A DNA stretch of 64,000 bases from an uncultured Lachnospiraceae bacterium (lineage in GTDB: Bacteria; Bacillota; Clostridia; Lachnospirales; Lachnospiraceae): positions 44,995 to 108,994 of the forward strand of contig CAKRJT010000008.1 in the NCBI GenBank assembly GCA_934351925.1. Reading direction: 5' to 3'. Under the pieces are notes generated by a model, which was not told the DNA's origin, did no database searches, and worked only from the letters and a program-made list of their open reading frames with translations. Made by a program: the position numbers and the translations under genes. Within the stretch, counting starts at the first letter, position 1; the number at the start of each line of letters is the position of its first letter. Below, piece by piece: positions 52,338 through 60,560 of this stretch.

Positions 52338-52630
52338 CCTCTCTCTGCCGCCGTGTCCGCCTCCTCTATGGGTGCCGTCTTTTTATGCCACCATGACTTT
52401 AACTTATCCTTGCAGAGATTCATGGCTGTTACGGTGAGCCATGCCTTCTCATGATTCTCATCGTTAAAGGTATAATCTCCCACAAGAACCTTTACGAATG
52501 TATCCTCCGTCATGTCCTCAGCCTCAAAGCTGTTCTGCATATAGGTGTAGCATACACGATATACAAGCTTGTAATTGCGATTGTAGAAAGCTTCAAATTC
52601 TCTGCCCGTGCGCTGCAAAGACTCTGACAT
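52319..52630 (-). CDS. ECF sigma factor lacking region 4
   Basis: 103 residues starting MSESLQRTGREFEAFYNRNY. Region 2 is clear (YKLVYRVCYTYMQNSFEAED, DTFVKV, AWLTVTAMNLCKDKLKSWW) and the region 2-4 linker is begun, but the chain stops at AAERGCLTTY. Region 4, which reads the -35 box, is absent; complete ECF factors have about 160-190 residues. GAGGAAAAAGCA precedes the ATG at 52630. It is probably a deletion product and may be inactive or act as a region 2 fragment. Confidence 0.7.
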   Translation of the reverse strand: MSESLQRTGREFEAFYNRNYKLVYRVCYTYMQNSFEAEDMTEDTFVKVLVGDYTFNDENHEKAWLTVTAMNLCKDKLKSWWHKKTAPIEEADTAAERGCLTTY

Positions 52631-52683
52631 TGCTTTTTCCTCATTTCCGAACGAATTATTGCTTTTTATCGTCCTCGTATACA

Positions 52684-52697
52684 TATATAACGATTGA
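52684..52697 (-). promoter_or_regulatory. Possible ECF-sigma promoter motif, copy 2
   Basis: Minus strand TCAATCGTTATATA, 54 bp upstream of the sigma factor ATG, identical to 51652-51665. Confidence 0.45.
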
Positions 52698-52746
52698 AAG
52701 AGGTATTTTGTCGTGGTAAATTTTAATAAAAAGACCATTTTGTTCC

Positions 52747-53961
52747 TTACATTCTCTTAATTCTCTCCAGTGCCTCCACAGTATTCTCATAGGAGCCAAA
52801 CGCAGTCAATCTGAAATAACCCTCTCCGCTAGGTCCGAAGCCTGAGCCCGGTGTACCGACGATGTTGACATTCTCAAGAAGATAATCAAAGAAATCCCAT
52901 GAGCTCATGTTATCAGGTGTCTTAAGCCAGATATAAGGTGCATTCACACCGCCGAATACCGTGTAGCCTGCTGCTGCAAGACCTTCCTTTATGGTCCTGG
53001 CATTCTTCATATAATAAGCAACCTGCTCCTTTAACTCTGCCTTTCCCTCAGCCGAGTATACTGCCTCGCCAGCTCTCTGGACAATATAAGGTGCCCCGTT
53101 GTACTTGGTTCCGTGTCTTCTTGCCCAGAGGGAATGAAGCATGACATCACCACACTTTATGTCCTTAGGGATAACGGTAAAGCCGAGACGCACTCCTGTA
53201 AAGCCGGCGTTCTTTGAGAAGCTTCTAAGCTCTATCGCACAGCTTCGCGCACCCTCGCACTCATAGATTGTATGAGGAACATCATCCTCGGAAATATATG
53301 CCTCATAAGCAGCATCGTAGATAATAAGCGCACCGACCTTGTTGGCATAATCAACCCACACCTGAAGCTGTTCCTTGGTGAGGGTGGTTCCTGTAGGATT
53401 GTTCGGGTAGCACAGATAGATTACATCCGGTGTCTCCTTAGGAAGCTCCGGCACAAAATTGTTCTCGGCGTTACATGGCATGTAGATGACATCGCTCCAG
53501 GTCTGTGCGGCGGCATCATAGGTGCCCGTCCTTCCCGCCATGACATTAGAGTCAACATATACCGGGTATACAGGGTCACATACCGCAATCTTGTTGTCAA
53601 GACTTAATATCTCCTGAATGTTTGCGCTGTCGCTCTTTGCTCCGTCGCTTACAAATATCTCGTCGGCAGCTATATCGCAGCCCCTTGATTTATAATCATT
53701 TTCCGCAATCGCATTTCTTAAGAACTCATATCCTAAATCCGGAGCATAGCCTCTGAAGGTCTTAGCGTCAGCCATCTCGTCAACCGCTCCGTGAAGTGCC
53801 TTTATGATTGCAGGTGCAAGCGGCTGAGTCACATCACCTATACCGAGACGGATTATTTTTTTATCAGGGTGTTCATCGGAATACGCCTTTACCTTCTTTC
53901 CTATCGTCGAAAAAAGATAGCTTCCCGGTAATTTAAGATAATTGTCATTGAGCTTAAACAT
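52747..53961 (-). CDS. dapL: LL-diaminopimelate aminotransferase
   Basis: 404 residues; converts tetrahydrodipicolinate directly to LL-diaminopimelate for lysine and peptidoglycan. Near-N-terminal SYLFSTIGKKV and IRLGIGDVTQPL, the NNPTGT loop and the PLP lysine in SFSKNAGFTGVRLG are all present; the family-specific FRGYAPDLGYEFLRNAI supports DapL over other aminotransferases. GGAGGACACAAC precedes the ATG. It follows dapF on the same strand, with a 305-bp palindromic element between them. Confidence 0.95.
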   Translation of the reverse strand: MFKLNDNYLKLPGSYLFSTIGKKVKAYSDEHPDKKIIRLGIGDVTQPLAPAIIKALHGAVDEMADAKTFRGYAPDLGYEFLRNAIAENDYKSRGCDIAADEIFVSDGAKSDSANIQEILSLDNKIAVCDPVYPVYVDSNVMAGRTGTYDAAAQTWSDVIYMPCNAENNFVPELPKETPDVIYLCYPNNPTGTTLTKEQLQVWVDYANKVGALIIYDAAYEAYISEDDVPHTIYECEGARSCAIELRSFSKNAGFTGVRLGFTVIPKDIKCGDVMLHSLWARRHGTKYNGAPYIVQRAGEAVYSAEGKAELKEQVAYYMKNARTIKEGLAAAGYTVFGGVNAPYIWLKTPDNMSSWDFFDYLLENVNIVGTPGSGFGPSGEGYFRLTAFGSYENTVEALERIKRM

Positions 53962-54021
53962 GTTGTGTCCTCCTAGAATTATATTTGTAATTTTACCTCA
54001 TTGTGTGATGAATATTTTTAT

Positions 54022-54326
54022 GATGTTGGGGGCAAAACATGTGCTATAAGCTTAGCGTGTATAACGTATTATATTTATGCATATCACGACTTTTTGGAGA
54101 AGCTTAGATGTTCTTAGAACTCTGCTAAGTCCCCAGCCAAAAGCAGCACGGATGCTGCTTTAGAAGCAATGCATACAGGGATGTATGCTTTGCTTCGGTG
54201 GCGAATGTATAGAATACCTTGCTCGGAGTTCTTAGAACATCTTGCTTCGGACAACGGAGCTGATATGCATAAATATAATACGTTATACACTCGCACATTA
54301 AATTAGCATATTTTGACCTCAACATC
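54022..54326. mobile_element. 305-bp palindromic element carrying a structured module (family copy 6)
   Basis: Ends GATGTTGGGGGCAAAACATG and CATATTTTGACCTCAACATC are inverted repeats. Inside are GTGTATAACGTA / TACGTTATACAC, TTTATGCATATCA / TGATATGCATAAA and ATGTTC-TTA-GAACTCTG / CGGAGTTC-TTA-GAACAT. No gene is inside. The element begins 3 bp past the dapF stop and fills most of the dapF-dapL gap. Its core corresponds stem by stem to 46729-47031. Confidence 0.7.
54140..54196 (+). ncRNA. Twin hairpins with ANGGAN hexaloops inside element copy 6
   Basis: Hairpin 1 (54140-54161): AAAGCAGC-ACGGAT-GCTGCTTT, perfect. Hairpin 2 (54163-54196): 13 of 14 pairs around AGGGAT. The segment AUACAGGGAUGU in hairpin 2 equals the CsrA selection consensus RUACARGGAUGU. 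It would be read from the plus strand, opposite to dapF-dapL. Confidence 0.5.
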
Positions 54327-54329
54327 TTT

Positions 54330-55256
54330 TTATAAAAGACTTATAAGCGGATAATCCCCGGTAAATACCGTCACGGCAGGACCCGTCATATATACTACAT
54401 TGTCCTTCTCATCCCACTCGATGAATAAGTCTCCACCGAGAAGATGCACCGTAACCCTTCTGTCGCACAGACCGTTTAACATGGTTGCAACGGCAGACGC
54501 ACAGGCACCTGTTCCGCACGCAAGCGTCTCACCGGTTCCTCTCTCCCACACGCGCATATAGATGTTCTTTCTGTCGGCAACGCGGATGAACTCTGTGTTC
54601 GTGCGCTCCTGAAATGCAGGATGGCTCTCAAAGAGCGGTCCTATTTTCTCTATATCTACTGCCTTTTCATCGTCGACATATGTTATTACATGCGGATTTC
54701 CCATGGAAACACAGCTCACCCTGTACTCTTTTCCGTCGACGGTGAGCGCAGCGTCAAGAACAGCCGGAACCTTATCGGGAACCGGTTTTTCATATCCCTC
54801 ATGCAGCGGTGCCGCAAGGTCACTTCCGTCAGCCTCTATCTTTCTTGTCGCCTCAAGCGTTGTCGGGACAAGTGCCGGCTCAAAAATAGGAGCGCCCATG
54901 TTCACACGGACCTCTCCCACCTGTCCGCCCAACAATCTAAGATTAAGATACTTGATTCCCGCCGCCGTCTCAATCGACACATCAAGCTTGTCCGTGAGCC
55001 CGAAATCGTACACATATTTTCCCACACAGCGTATTCCGTTGCCGCACATCGCACTTCTCGAGCCGTCGGCATTATACATTTCCATATAAAAATCCGCTGC
55101 ATTTGACGGCTTTATAAGGATAAGTCCGTCGGAGCCAATCCCGTAATGTCTGTCGCTCACCGCTCTTGCTATGTCGGCAGGTGCCGCAAGCTCCTCCTTG
55201 GTGCAGTCAACATACACATAATCATTTCCAAGTCCCTGCATTTTTGTAAACTTCAT
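54330..55256 (-). CDS. dapF: Diaminopimelate epimerase
   Basis: 308 residues; interconverts LL- and meso-diaminopimelate, the step after DapL. Both catalytic cysteines are present: AMCGNGIRC near residue 70 and ACGTGACAS near residue 235, with MQGLGNDYVYVD at the start. The ATG is about 13 nt from GGAG, longer than ideal. First gene of a dapF-dapL unit. Confidence 0.95.
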   Translation of the reverse strand: MKFTKMQGLGNDYVYVDCTKEELAAPADIARAVSDRHYGIGSDGLILIKPSNAADFYMEMYNADGSRSAMCGNGIRCVGKYVYDFGLTDKLDVSIETAAGIKYLNLRLLGGQVGEVRVNMGAPIFEPALVPTTLEATRKIEADGSDLAAPLHEGYEKPVPDKVPAVLDAALTVDGKEYRVSCVSMGNPHVITYVDDEKAVDIEKIGPLFESHPAFQERTNTEFIRVADRKNIYMRVWERGTGETLACGTGACASAVATMLNGLCDRRVTVHLLGGDLFIEWDEKDNVVYMTGPAVTVFTGDYPLISLL

Positions 55257-55322
55257 ACTATCACACTAATCTCCATTTCATCTCATTTGATATATCTTTT
55301 ACACTCGATAACAATCAATCTT

Positions 55323-55865
55323 CTATACATATAATCTCAGTACCATCTGCGCCGACTCGACAAGCTTCGTCCCGCTGTCCATCGCACATTTCTGGATATA
55401 TCTGTGCGCCTCGTCCTCCGTCATATGGTTTCGCTCTATCAGAACCGCCTTAGCCTCATCTATGAGCTTGCGCTCCTCGGTGTTTCTGACAGCCGGCTGC
55501 ACCTTCTGTCTTTTTCTGCGCCTGTACTGTGCATCGAACATCATGTGTATGGTGTTCACGAAATCCACCGTCTTTACCGGCATTGATATACTCACTATAT
55601 CGCTCGGACACTGGGAGAGCAGCCTTTCGGAAGCGAGTAACAGAAGTTCAAACTGCGGCGGAAGGCTCTCCTTGAGCTCAAGATACAGCATATCCGGCAG
55701 CTTATAGCCCGATATCACTATACCCCCGCTCAGTGAATGTGCATGTTCAAGGGCAAACGCCCCCGTCGAGCAGACCACATCAACGCGAAAGCCGTTCTTC
55801 ACAAGAAGTCCCTTGAGCCCCTTTCCGTCCTCAATCTTAGGAAACACAACTATTATGTTTTCCAT
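55323..55865 (-). CDS. ANTAR-domain response regulator
   Basis: 180 residues: a receiver-like domain (1-118) that lacks the usual phosphorylated aspartate context, then an ANTAR RNA-binding domain (about 125-178; EERKLIDEAKAVLIERNHMT, EAHRYIQKCAMDSGTKL). ANTAR proteins bind paired hairpins with six-base loops and block termination. It starts 16 bp after glnA, a conserved pairing in Clostridia, implying control of nitrogen genes. GAGAGGGTTTGT precedes the ATG. Confidence 0.88.
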   Translation of the reverse strand: MENIIVVFPKIEDGKGLKGLLVKNGFRVDVVCSTGAFALEHAHSLSGGIVISGYKLPDMLYLELKESLPPQFELLLLASERLLSQCPSDIVSISMPVKTVDFVNTIHMMFDAQYRRRKRQKVQPAVRNTEERKLIDEAKAVLIERNHMTEDEAHRYIQKCAMDSGTKLVESAQMVLRLYV

Positions 55866-55881
55866 ACAAACCCTCTCGACA

Positions 55882-57213
55882 TTAATATTTATAAAGATAC
55901 TGCTTTATTTCCCAGTCAGTAACCTGTGTGGAGTAGTCCTTCCACTCCTTCTTTATGTTGTCAAGATAGACTCTGGTTATGTGCGATCCAAGTGTATTTT
56001 TAAGATACTCATCATTTGCGAGTTCAATTCCCGCCTCCATAAGATTTTCAGGGAGGCTGTCTATTCCTGCTTCACTCCGCTCACTGTCCGTCATATCATA
56101 GATATTTCTGTTGACTGCCTGTGGAATGGCAAGCTTTCTTCTGATGCCGTCAAGTCCTGCTGCCAGACATACCGCCAGCACCAGATACGGGTTCGCTGTC
56201 GGGTCAGGACTTCTAAGCTCCGCCCTAGTTCCCTCCCCCTCCGATGCAGGTATGCGTATAAGAGGACTTCTGTTGGTTGCCGACCAAGCAATGTAAACCG
56301 GAGCTTCATATCCCGGAACAAGTCTTTTGTACGAGTTGATAAGCGGATTTGCGATGGCTGTTATGCCCTTCACATGCCCCAAAATTCCTGCTATGAACTG
56401 ATAAGCCGTCTCGCTGAGCCCCAGCTTATCCTCAGGGTCGCAGAACGCATTCTTCCCGTCCTTCGACAGTGACATGTTTATATGCATTCCCGAACCGTTC
56501 ACTCCGTACTTAGGCTTCGGCATGAAGGTCGCGTACATTCCATGTCTCTTCGCGATGGTCTTTACCACGAGCTTGAAGGTCATAATGTCATCGGCGACCT
56601 TAAGCCCCTCGTCATACTTGAAATCTATCTCATGCTGTGCCGGAGCAGCCTCATGGTGAGATGCCTCTATCACAAAACCCATGTCCTCAAGTGTGAGCAC
56701 CATGTCGCGCCTTGCATTCTCACCGTAATCGTTAGGTCCAAGGTCAAAATATCCCGCCTGCTCATCAGAGTCGGTCGTAGGCCTGCCAGATTCATCCGAG
56801 GCAAAAAGGAAAAACTCACACTCAGGTCCGACGTTGAAGGTATAGCCCATATCGGCTGCTTCCTTTAAAACTCTCTTTAAAATATACCTCGGGTCGCCCT
56901 CAAAAGGTGTGCCGTCCGGCTTATACACATCGCAGATAAGCCTTGCCACCTTGCCCTGCTGCGGCCTCCAGGGAAAAATCGTAAAGCTGTCAAGGTCCGG
57001 GTACAGATACATATCCGACTCCTCTATCCTCACAAAACCATCTATAGAAGCTCCGTCGAACATAATCTTATTGTCCAACGCCCTCTTCAACTGACTCGAC
57101 GTAATCGCCACATTTTTCAGTATGCCAAATGCATCTGTAAACTGCAAACGAACAAACTCAACATCTTCCTCAGCTACAAGTCTTAATATATCCTCTTTGC
57201 TGTATCTGCTCAT
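55882..57213 (-). CDS. glnA: Glutamine synthetase, type I
   Basis: 443 residues, the length of the GSI-alpha form found in Firmicutes. Conserved segments: DGASIDGFVRIEESDMYL, GPECEFFLF (metal site), ASHHEAAPAQHEIDF, NGSGMHINMSL and the RNRSP-equivalent NRSPLIRIP. It makes glutamine from glutamate and ammonia with ATP. GGAGGTTCAGAA precedes the ATG, and there is a strong promoter at 57253-57281. Followed by the ANTAR regulator gene. Confidence 0.97.
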   Translation of the reverse strand: MSRYSKEDILRLVAEEDVEFVRLQFTDAFGILKNVAITSSQLKRALDNKIMFDGASIDGFVRIEESDMYLYPDLDSFTIFPWRPQQGKVARLICDVYKPDGTPFEGDPRYILKRVLKEAADMGYTFNVGPECEFFLFASDESGRPTTDSDEQAGYFDLGPNDYGENARRDMVLTLEDMGFVIEASHHEAAPAQHEIDFKYDEGLKVADDIMTFKLVVKTIAKRHGMYATFMPKPKYGVNGSGMHINMSLSKDGKNAFCDPEDKLGLSETAYQFIAGILGHVKGITAIANPLINSYKRLVPGYEAPVYIAWSATNRSPLIRIPASEGEGTRAELRSPDPTANPYLVLAVCLAAGLDGIRRKLAIPQAVNRNIYDMTDSERSEAGIDSLPENLMEAGIELANDEYLKNTLGSHITRVYLDNIKKEWKDYSTQVTDWEIKQYLYKY

Positions 57214-57252
57214 TTCTGAACCTCCATAACAATAATACTTTAACTATCAGCC

Positions 57253-57281
57253 ATTATATCAAACAGCTTGCGGGTTTTCAA
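57253..57281 (-). promoter_or_regulatory. glnA promoter
   Basis: TTGAAA and TATAAT with exactly 17 bp between, leaving a leader of only about 30 nt. This is too short for an ANTAR antiterminator in front of glnA from this promoter. Confidence 0.65.
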
Positions 57282-57580
57282 TGTTTTGTTGCTTCTGTAT
57301 GCTATCGCTTTACTATATTAAGCTGCAGGCTTAAATATTTCAATTATTTTTATCAAATCAGATATATCGGACTAAATTTATTAAGTCCTTATATTCTTAC
57401 AGACACCTTGATTCTTCTTGTCATAAGTTTCCGGCTGCATCATCACATTGTGGAGCACCAGGGTCAAATTTTGATTGACTGAAATGCTTCCTTAATGTAT
57501 AAAATACTATATGACTACATGGTGTTTTCCGCGCGGTATATCATCACAATAGTTCCGCCGGCTGAACTATTACTATTTAT

Positions 57581-57608
57581 GTCGCCGCTTGGCGGCGGAA
57601 TGGAGATT
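57581..57608 (+). promoter_or_regulatory. Hairpin-plus-ribosome-site leader, copy 1
   Basis: GTCGCCG-ctt-GGCGGCGG followed by AATGGAGATT, immediately upstream of the ATG at 57612. The same unit with a different loop stands before pmbA at 60561-60588. Confidence 0.6.
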
Positions 57609-57611
57609 TTT

Positions 57612-59006
57612 ATGCAACATTTTAATATGAAAAAAAAGACACTCTCACCTCGCGTTCAGGCACTCTTACTCTGCCTGTGCATAAACCTCTCAGGTATTCT
57701 TGGGCTTTCCGGCTGTGCAGACAGTGCCTCATCAGGTATCAACGGCACAATATACCTTGAGACTTCTTCCACTCAGGCATCTGACGTACAAAACCCGTCC
57801 GGCACAGCAGGAAATGTCAATAGTCAAGGTGACAGCCAGAATACAGCACAGAGAAGCACCGATGAAAACAACAGCGCCACAACGGAGACTGAGACAACAG
57901 AAGTCTCAACGGAGGCTGCTGCCACCGTCGCTCCTGTAAGCGTCAACCTCATAGCAGTGGGCGACATGCTCCTTCACGGCGGCATACATAACAGCTCATT
58001 ACAGCCCGACGGAAGCTACAATTACGCACATGTATTTGAACACACGAAGGACAGAATAGCTGCGGCTGATATCGCAGTTGCCAATCAGGAAGTAATACTC
58101 GGTGGTGTTGAGCTCGGCGTGAGCAGCTACCCTACCTTCAATTCACCCCAGGCCTTCGGCGATGCGCTCGTGGACACAGGCTTTGACGTGATTCTGCATG
58201 CCAGCAATCACACGATGGATAAGGACACTGCCGGAGTGCTGAACACAATACACTTCTGGAAGGAAAAGCACCCGGATACAACCTTTCTCGGAATTAATGA
58301 GAACGAGGAGGAGCGCGATACAATAAGAATAGTTGAGAAGGACGGCATAAAAATCGCCATGCTCAACTACACCTACGGACTCAACGGCTTCTCACTCCCT
58401 GCCGACAAGCCTTATCTTGTTAATCTTATGGACGATGCCCACAAGACTGAGATAGCACAGGACATGAAAAAAGCCCGCGAACAGGCTGACTTTGTCATCG
58501 TGTATCCTCACTGGGGCACTGAGTACATGCTTGAAGCCACCGATGAGCAGAAGCAGTGGGCACAGTTCTTCGCCGACAACGGCGCCGACCTTATCATCGG
58601 AACACACCCCCATGTCGTCGAACCTGTTGAATGGATAACCGCCGACGACGGCAGACAGACGCTTGTATACTACTCTCTCGGCAACTACATATCGATACAG
58701 TACTACAACTATTCAATGCTCGGAGGCTTCGCTGAGGTCACAATCACGAAGGACTCAACCGGCACTTACATATCCGACTATGATATAGATTTTCTTGTGA
58801 CACATTACACGGCAGGACGCACGGAAATGACAACCTATTTTCTTAGCGACTACACGGATGAGCTTGCCGGCCGCCACGCAATTCTAACGGAGCCTTACGC
58901 CGGACAGTACGCCGAAGGCTACAGAAATGTCAACCAGTGGTATCCTTTCACAGTCGAGGGGCTATGGAACCTTGCAAGACAGATATGCCCGCAGTTTGTG
59001 AAATAG
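57612..59006 (+). CDS. CapA-family lipoprotein (poly-gamma-glutamate synthesis-like metallophosphatase)
   Basis: 464 residues. Signal peptide with lipobox LSGC (Cys 35), a Ser/Thr/Gln-rich linker to about residue 110, then a CapA-type calcineurin-like domain: LIAVGDMLLHGG, VANQEV, HASNHTMDKD, VYPHWGTEY and GTHPHVV. CapA proteins act in exported polymer metabolism; no capBC genes are nearby, so the role is open. GGAG lies 7 nt before the ATG at 57612; earlier in-frame ATGs lack sites. Confidence 0.85.
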   Translation: MQHFNMKKKTLSPRVQALLLCLCINLSGILGLSGCADSASSGINGTIYLETSSTQASDVQNPSGTAGNVNSQGDSQNTAQRSTDENNSATTETETTEVSTEAAATVAPVSVNLIAVGDMLLHGGIHNSSLQPDGSYNYAHVFEHTKDRIAAADIAVANQEVILGGVELGVSSYPTFNSPQAFGDALVDTGFDVILHASNHTMDKDTAGVLNTIHFWKEKHPDTTFLGINENEEERDTIRIVEKDGIKIAMLNYTYGLNGFSLPADKPYLVNLMDDAHKTEIAQDMKKAREQADFVIVYPHWGTEYMLEATDEQKQWAQFFADNGADLIIGTHPHVVEPVEWITADDGRQTLVYYSLGNYISIQYYNYSMLGGFAEVTITKDSTGTYISDYDIDFLVTHYTAGRTEMTTYFLSDYTDELAGRHAILTEPYAGQYAEGYRNVNQWYPFTVEGLWNLARQICPQFVK

Positions 59007-59084
59007 ATATAATTTTAACAGGCTTCTTGCAAATATTCAGCCAATTTGTTATTCTTAGAGAGCAAGTTTTATACAATTATGATG

Positions 59085-59132
59085 TGATGTTGAGGTCAAA
59101 AGGACTTCTGACCTTTTGACCCTGATATCATG
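59085..59132. repeat. Short palindromic element (family copy 7)
   Basis: TGATGTTGAGGTCAAAAGG..CTTCTGACCTTTTGACCCTGATATCA, a 48-bp hairpin between the CapA-like gene and tldD. The two ends equal those of the copy at 41722-41804. Confidence 0.65.
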
Positions 59133-59171
59133 ATGTTATCGTAATACAAATAATTAATTTGGGAGGTATTT

Positions 59172-60551
59172 ATGTTATCACAGGATTTAGTAAAAGCGGC
59201 TTTACAAAAAGCCCTCTCCACCGGTGCCGACTATGCCGAGGTCTTTGCAGAGCATACAGACAGCAAGACAATAAGCATGGTCTCATCCAAGGTAGATAAG
59301 ATTGAGGACGCCGTGATAAGCGGTGTCGGAATAAGAATATTCAAGGGATTAAGATGTGTGTCGGGAAGTACCTCTTCCCTGCTTCCGGAGGCGGTATTAG
59401 CCTGTGCGGAAAGGGTTGCGGGTGTACTTAATGATACCCCTACGATTTCCAATGTAAATCTCACCGAGAGAATATTCGGAGATATCCACCCTATCAAGGT
59501 TGTGCCGATGTCCGCTGCCAACTCCACCAAGATTGATTATCTCAGGGAGGCATACAATGCCGCAAAGGAGTATAACGAGGGAATTTCCCAGGTTACAGGC
59601 TCCTTCCTCGATGTCGACCACAAGATTCTCATAGCCAACAGCGAAGGACTTTTTGCTCAGGACAGACAGATTCGTTCAAGAATAAGAATACAGGCTGTCG
59701 CAAGCAAGGCAGGCGAGAACCAGACCGGTTCCTGCAGTCCGGGAGGAAGGGTCGGAATGGAGCTTTTTGACCTCTACAATCCTAAGGAGGTCGGCATAGA
59801 GGCAGCGCGCGAAGCCATGGTTATGATAAATGCCGGTTACATAAATGCAGGAAATATGCCTGTTGCCATTGAGAACGGCTTCGGCGGAGTTATCTTCCAC
59901 GAGGCATGCGGTCACTCCCTTGAGGCATCGAGTGTCGCCTACGGCAATTCGCAGTTTGCAGGAAAGCTCGGAACACAGATTGCCTCGACTAAGGTGACCG
60001 CCATCGACGACGGCACAATTCCAAACGCATGGGGTTCAATAAATATTGATGATGAGGGCACACCTTCAAGGAGAAACGTCCTCATCGAGAACGGCGTATT
60101 AAAGTCCTACATGATAGATAAATTTAACGGCAGACGTATGGGAATGGAGTCGACTGGAAACAGCCGCCGACAGAGCTATGCCTTCACACCTACCTCAAGA
60201 ATGACCAACACCTACATTGCTCCGGGCAATGACAGTGACGAGGATATCATAAGCTCCATCGAATATGGTCTGTATGCTGCCAAGATGGGCGGTGGCTCGG
60301 TAAATCCTGTGACGGGACAGTTCAACTTCGCCGTCAGTGAGGGCTATGTCATCAGAAACGGTAAAATCTGTGAGCCTGTAAGAGGCGCAAGTCTCATTGG
60401 AAAAGGCTCAGATATCATTATGAATATAGACATGGTTGGCAGAAACCTTCTCCACGGTCAGGGTATGTGCGGTTCGTCCTCAGGAAGCATTCCTACCAAT
60501 GTCGGACAACCGTTAATCAGGGTATCATCTATAACCGTCGGTGGACGTTAA
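59172..60551 (+). CDS. tldD: TldD metalloprotease subunit
   Basis: 459 residues with the zinc motif HEACGH near residue 240 and the family blocks GGRVGMELFD and TDFNGRR-like IDKFNGRRMGME. With TldE/PmbA it forms a heterodimeric protease that unfolds and trims small unstructured peptides (known for microcin B17 and CcdA). GGGAGGTATTT precedes the ATG. pmbA follows 40 bp downstream. Confidence 0.92.
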   Translation: MLSQDLVKAALQKALSTGADYAEVFAEHTDSKTISMVSSKVDKIEDAVISGVGIRIFKGLRCVSGSTSSLLPEAVLACAERVAGVLNDTPTISNVNLTERIFGDIHPIKVVPMSAANSTKIDYLREAYNAAKEYNEGISQVTGSFLDVDHKILIANSEGLFAQDRQIRSRIRIQAVASKAGENQTGSCSPGGRVGMELFDLYNPKEVGIEAAREAMVMINAGYINAGNMPVAIENGFGGVIFHEACGHSLEASSVAYGNSQFAGKLGTQIASTKVTAIDDGTIPNAWGSINIDDEGTPSRRNVLIENGVLKSYMIDKFNGRRMGMESTGNSRRQSYAFTPTSRMTNTYIAPGNDSDEDIISSIEYGLYAAKMGGGSVNPVTGQFNFAVSEGYVIRNGKICEPVRGASLIGKGSDIIMNIDMVGRNLLHGQGMCGSSSGSIPTNVGQPLIRVSSITVGGR

Positions 60552-60560
60552 GAGATTAGT

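Noticed and set aside
57214..57611. ANTAR target or riboswitch upstream of glnA
   Set aside because: I looked for two six-base-loop hairpins with A1 and G4 on the minus strand and found none; the promoter leaves only a short leader.
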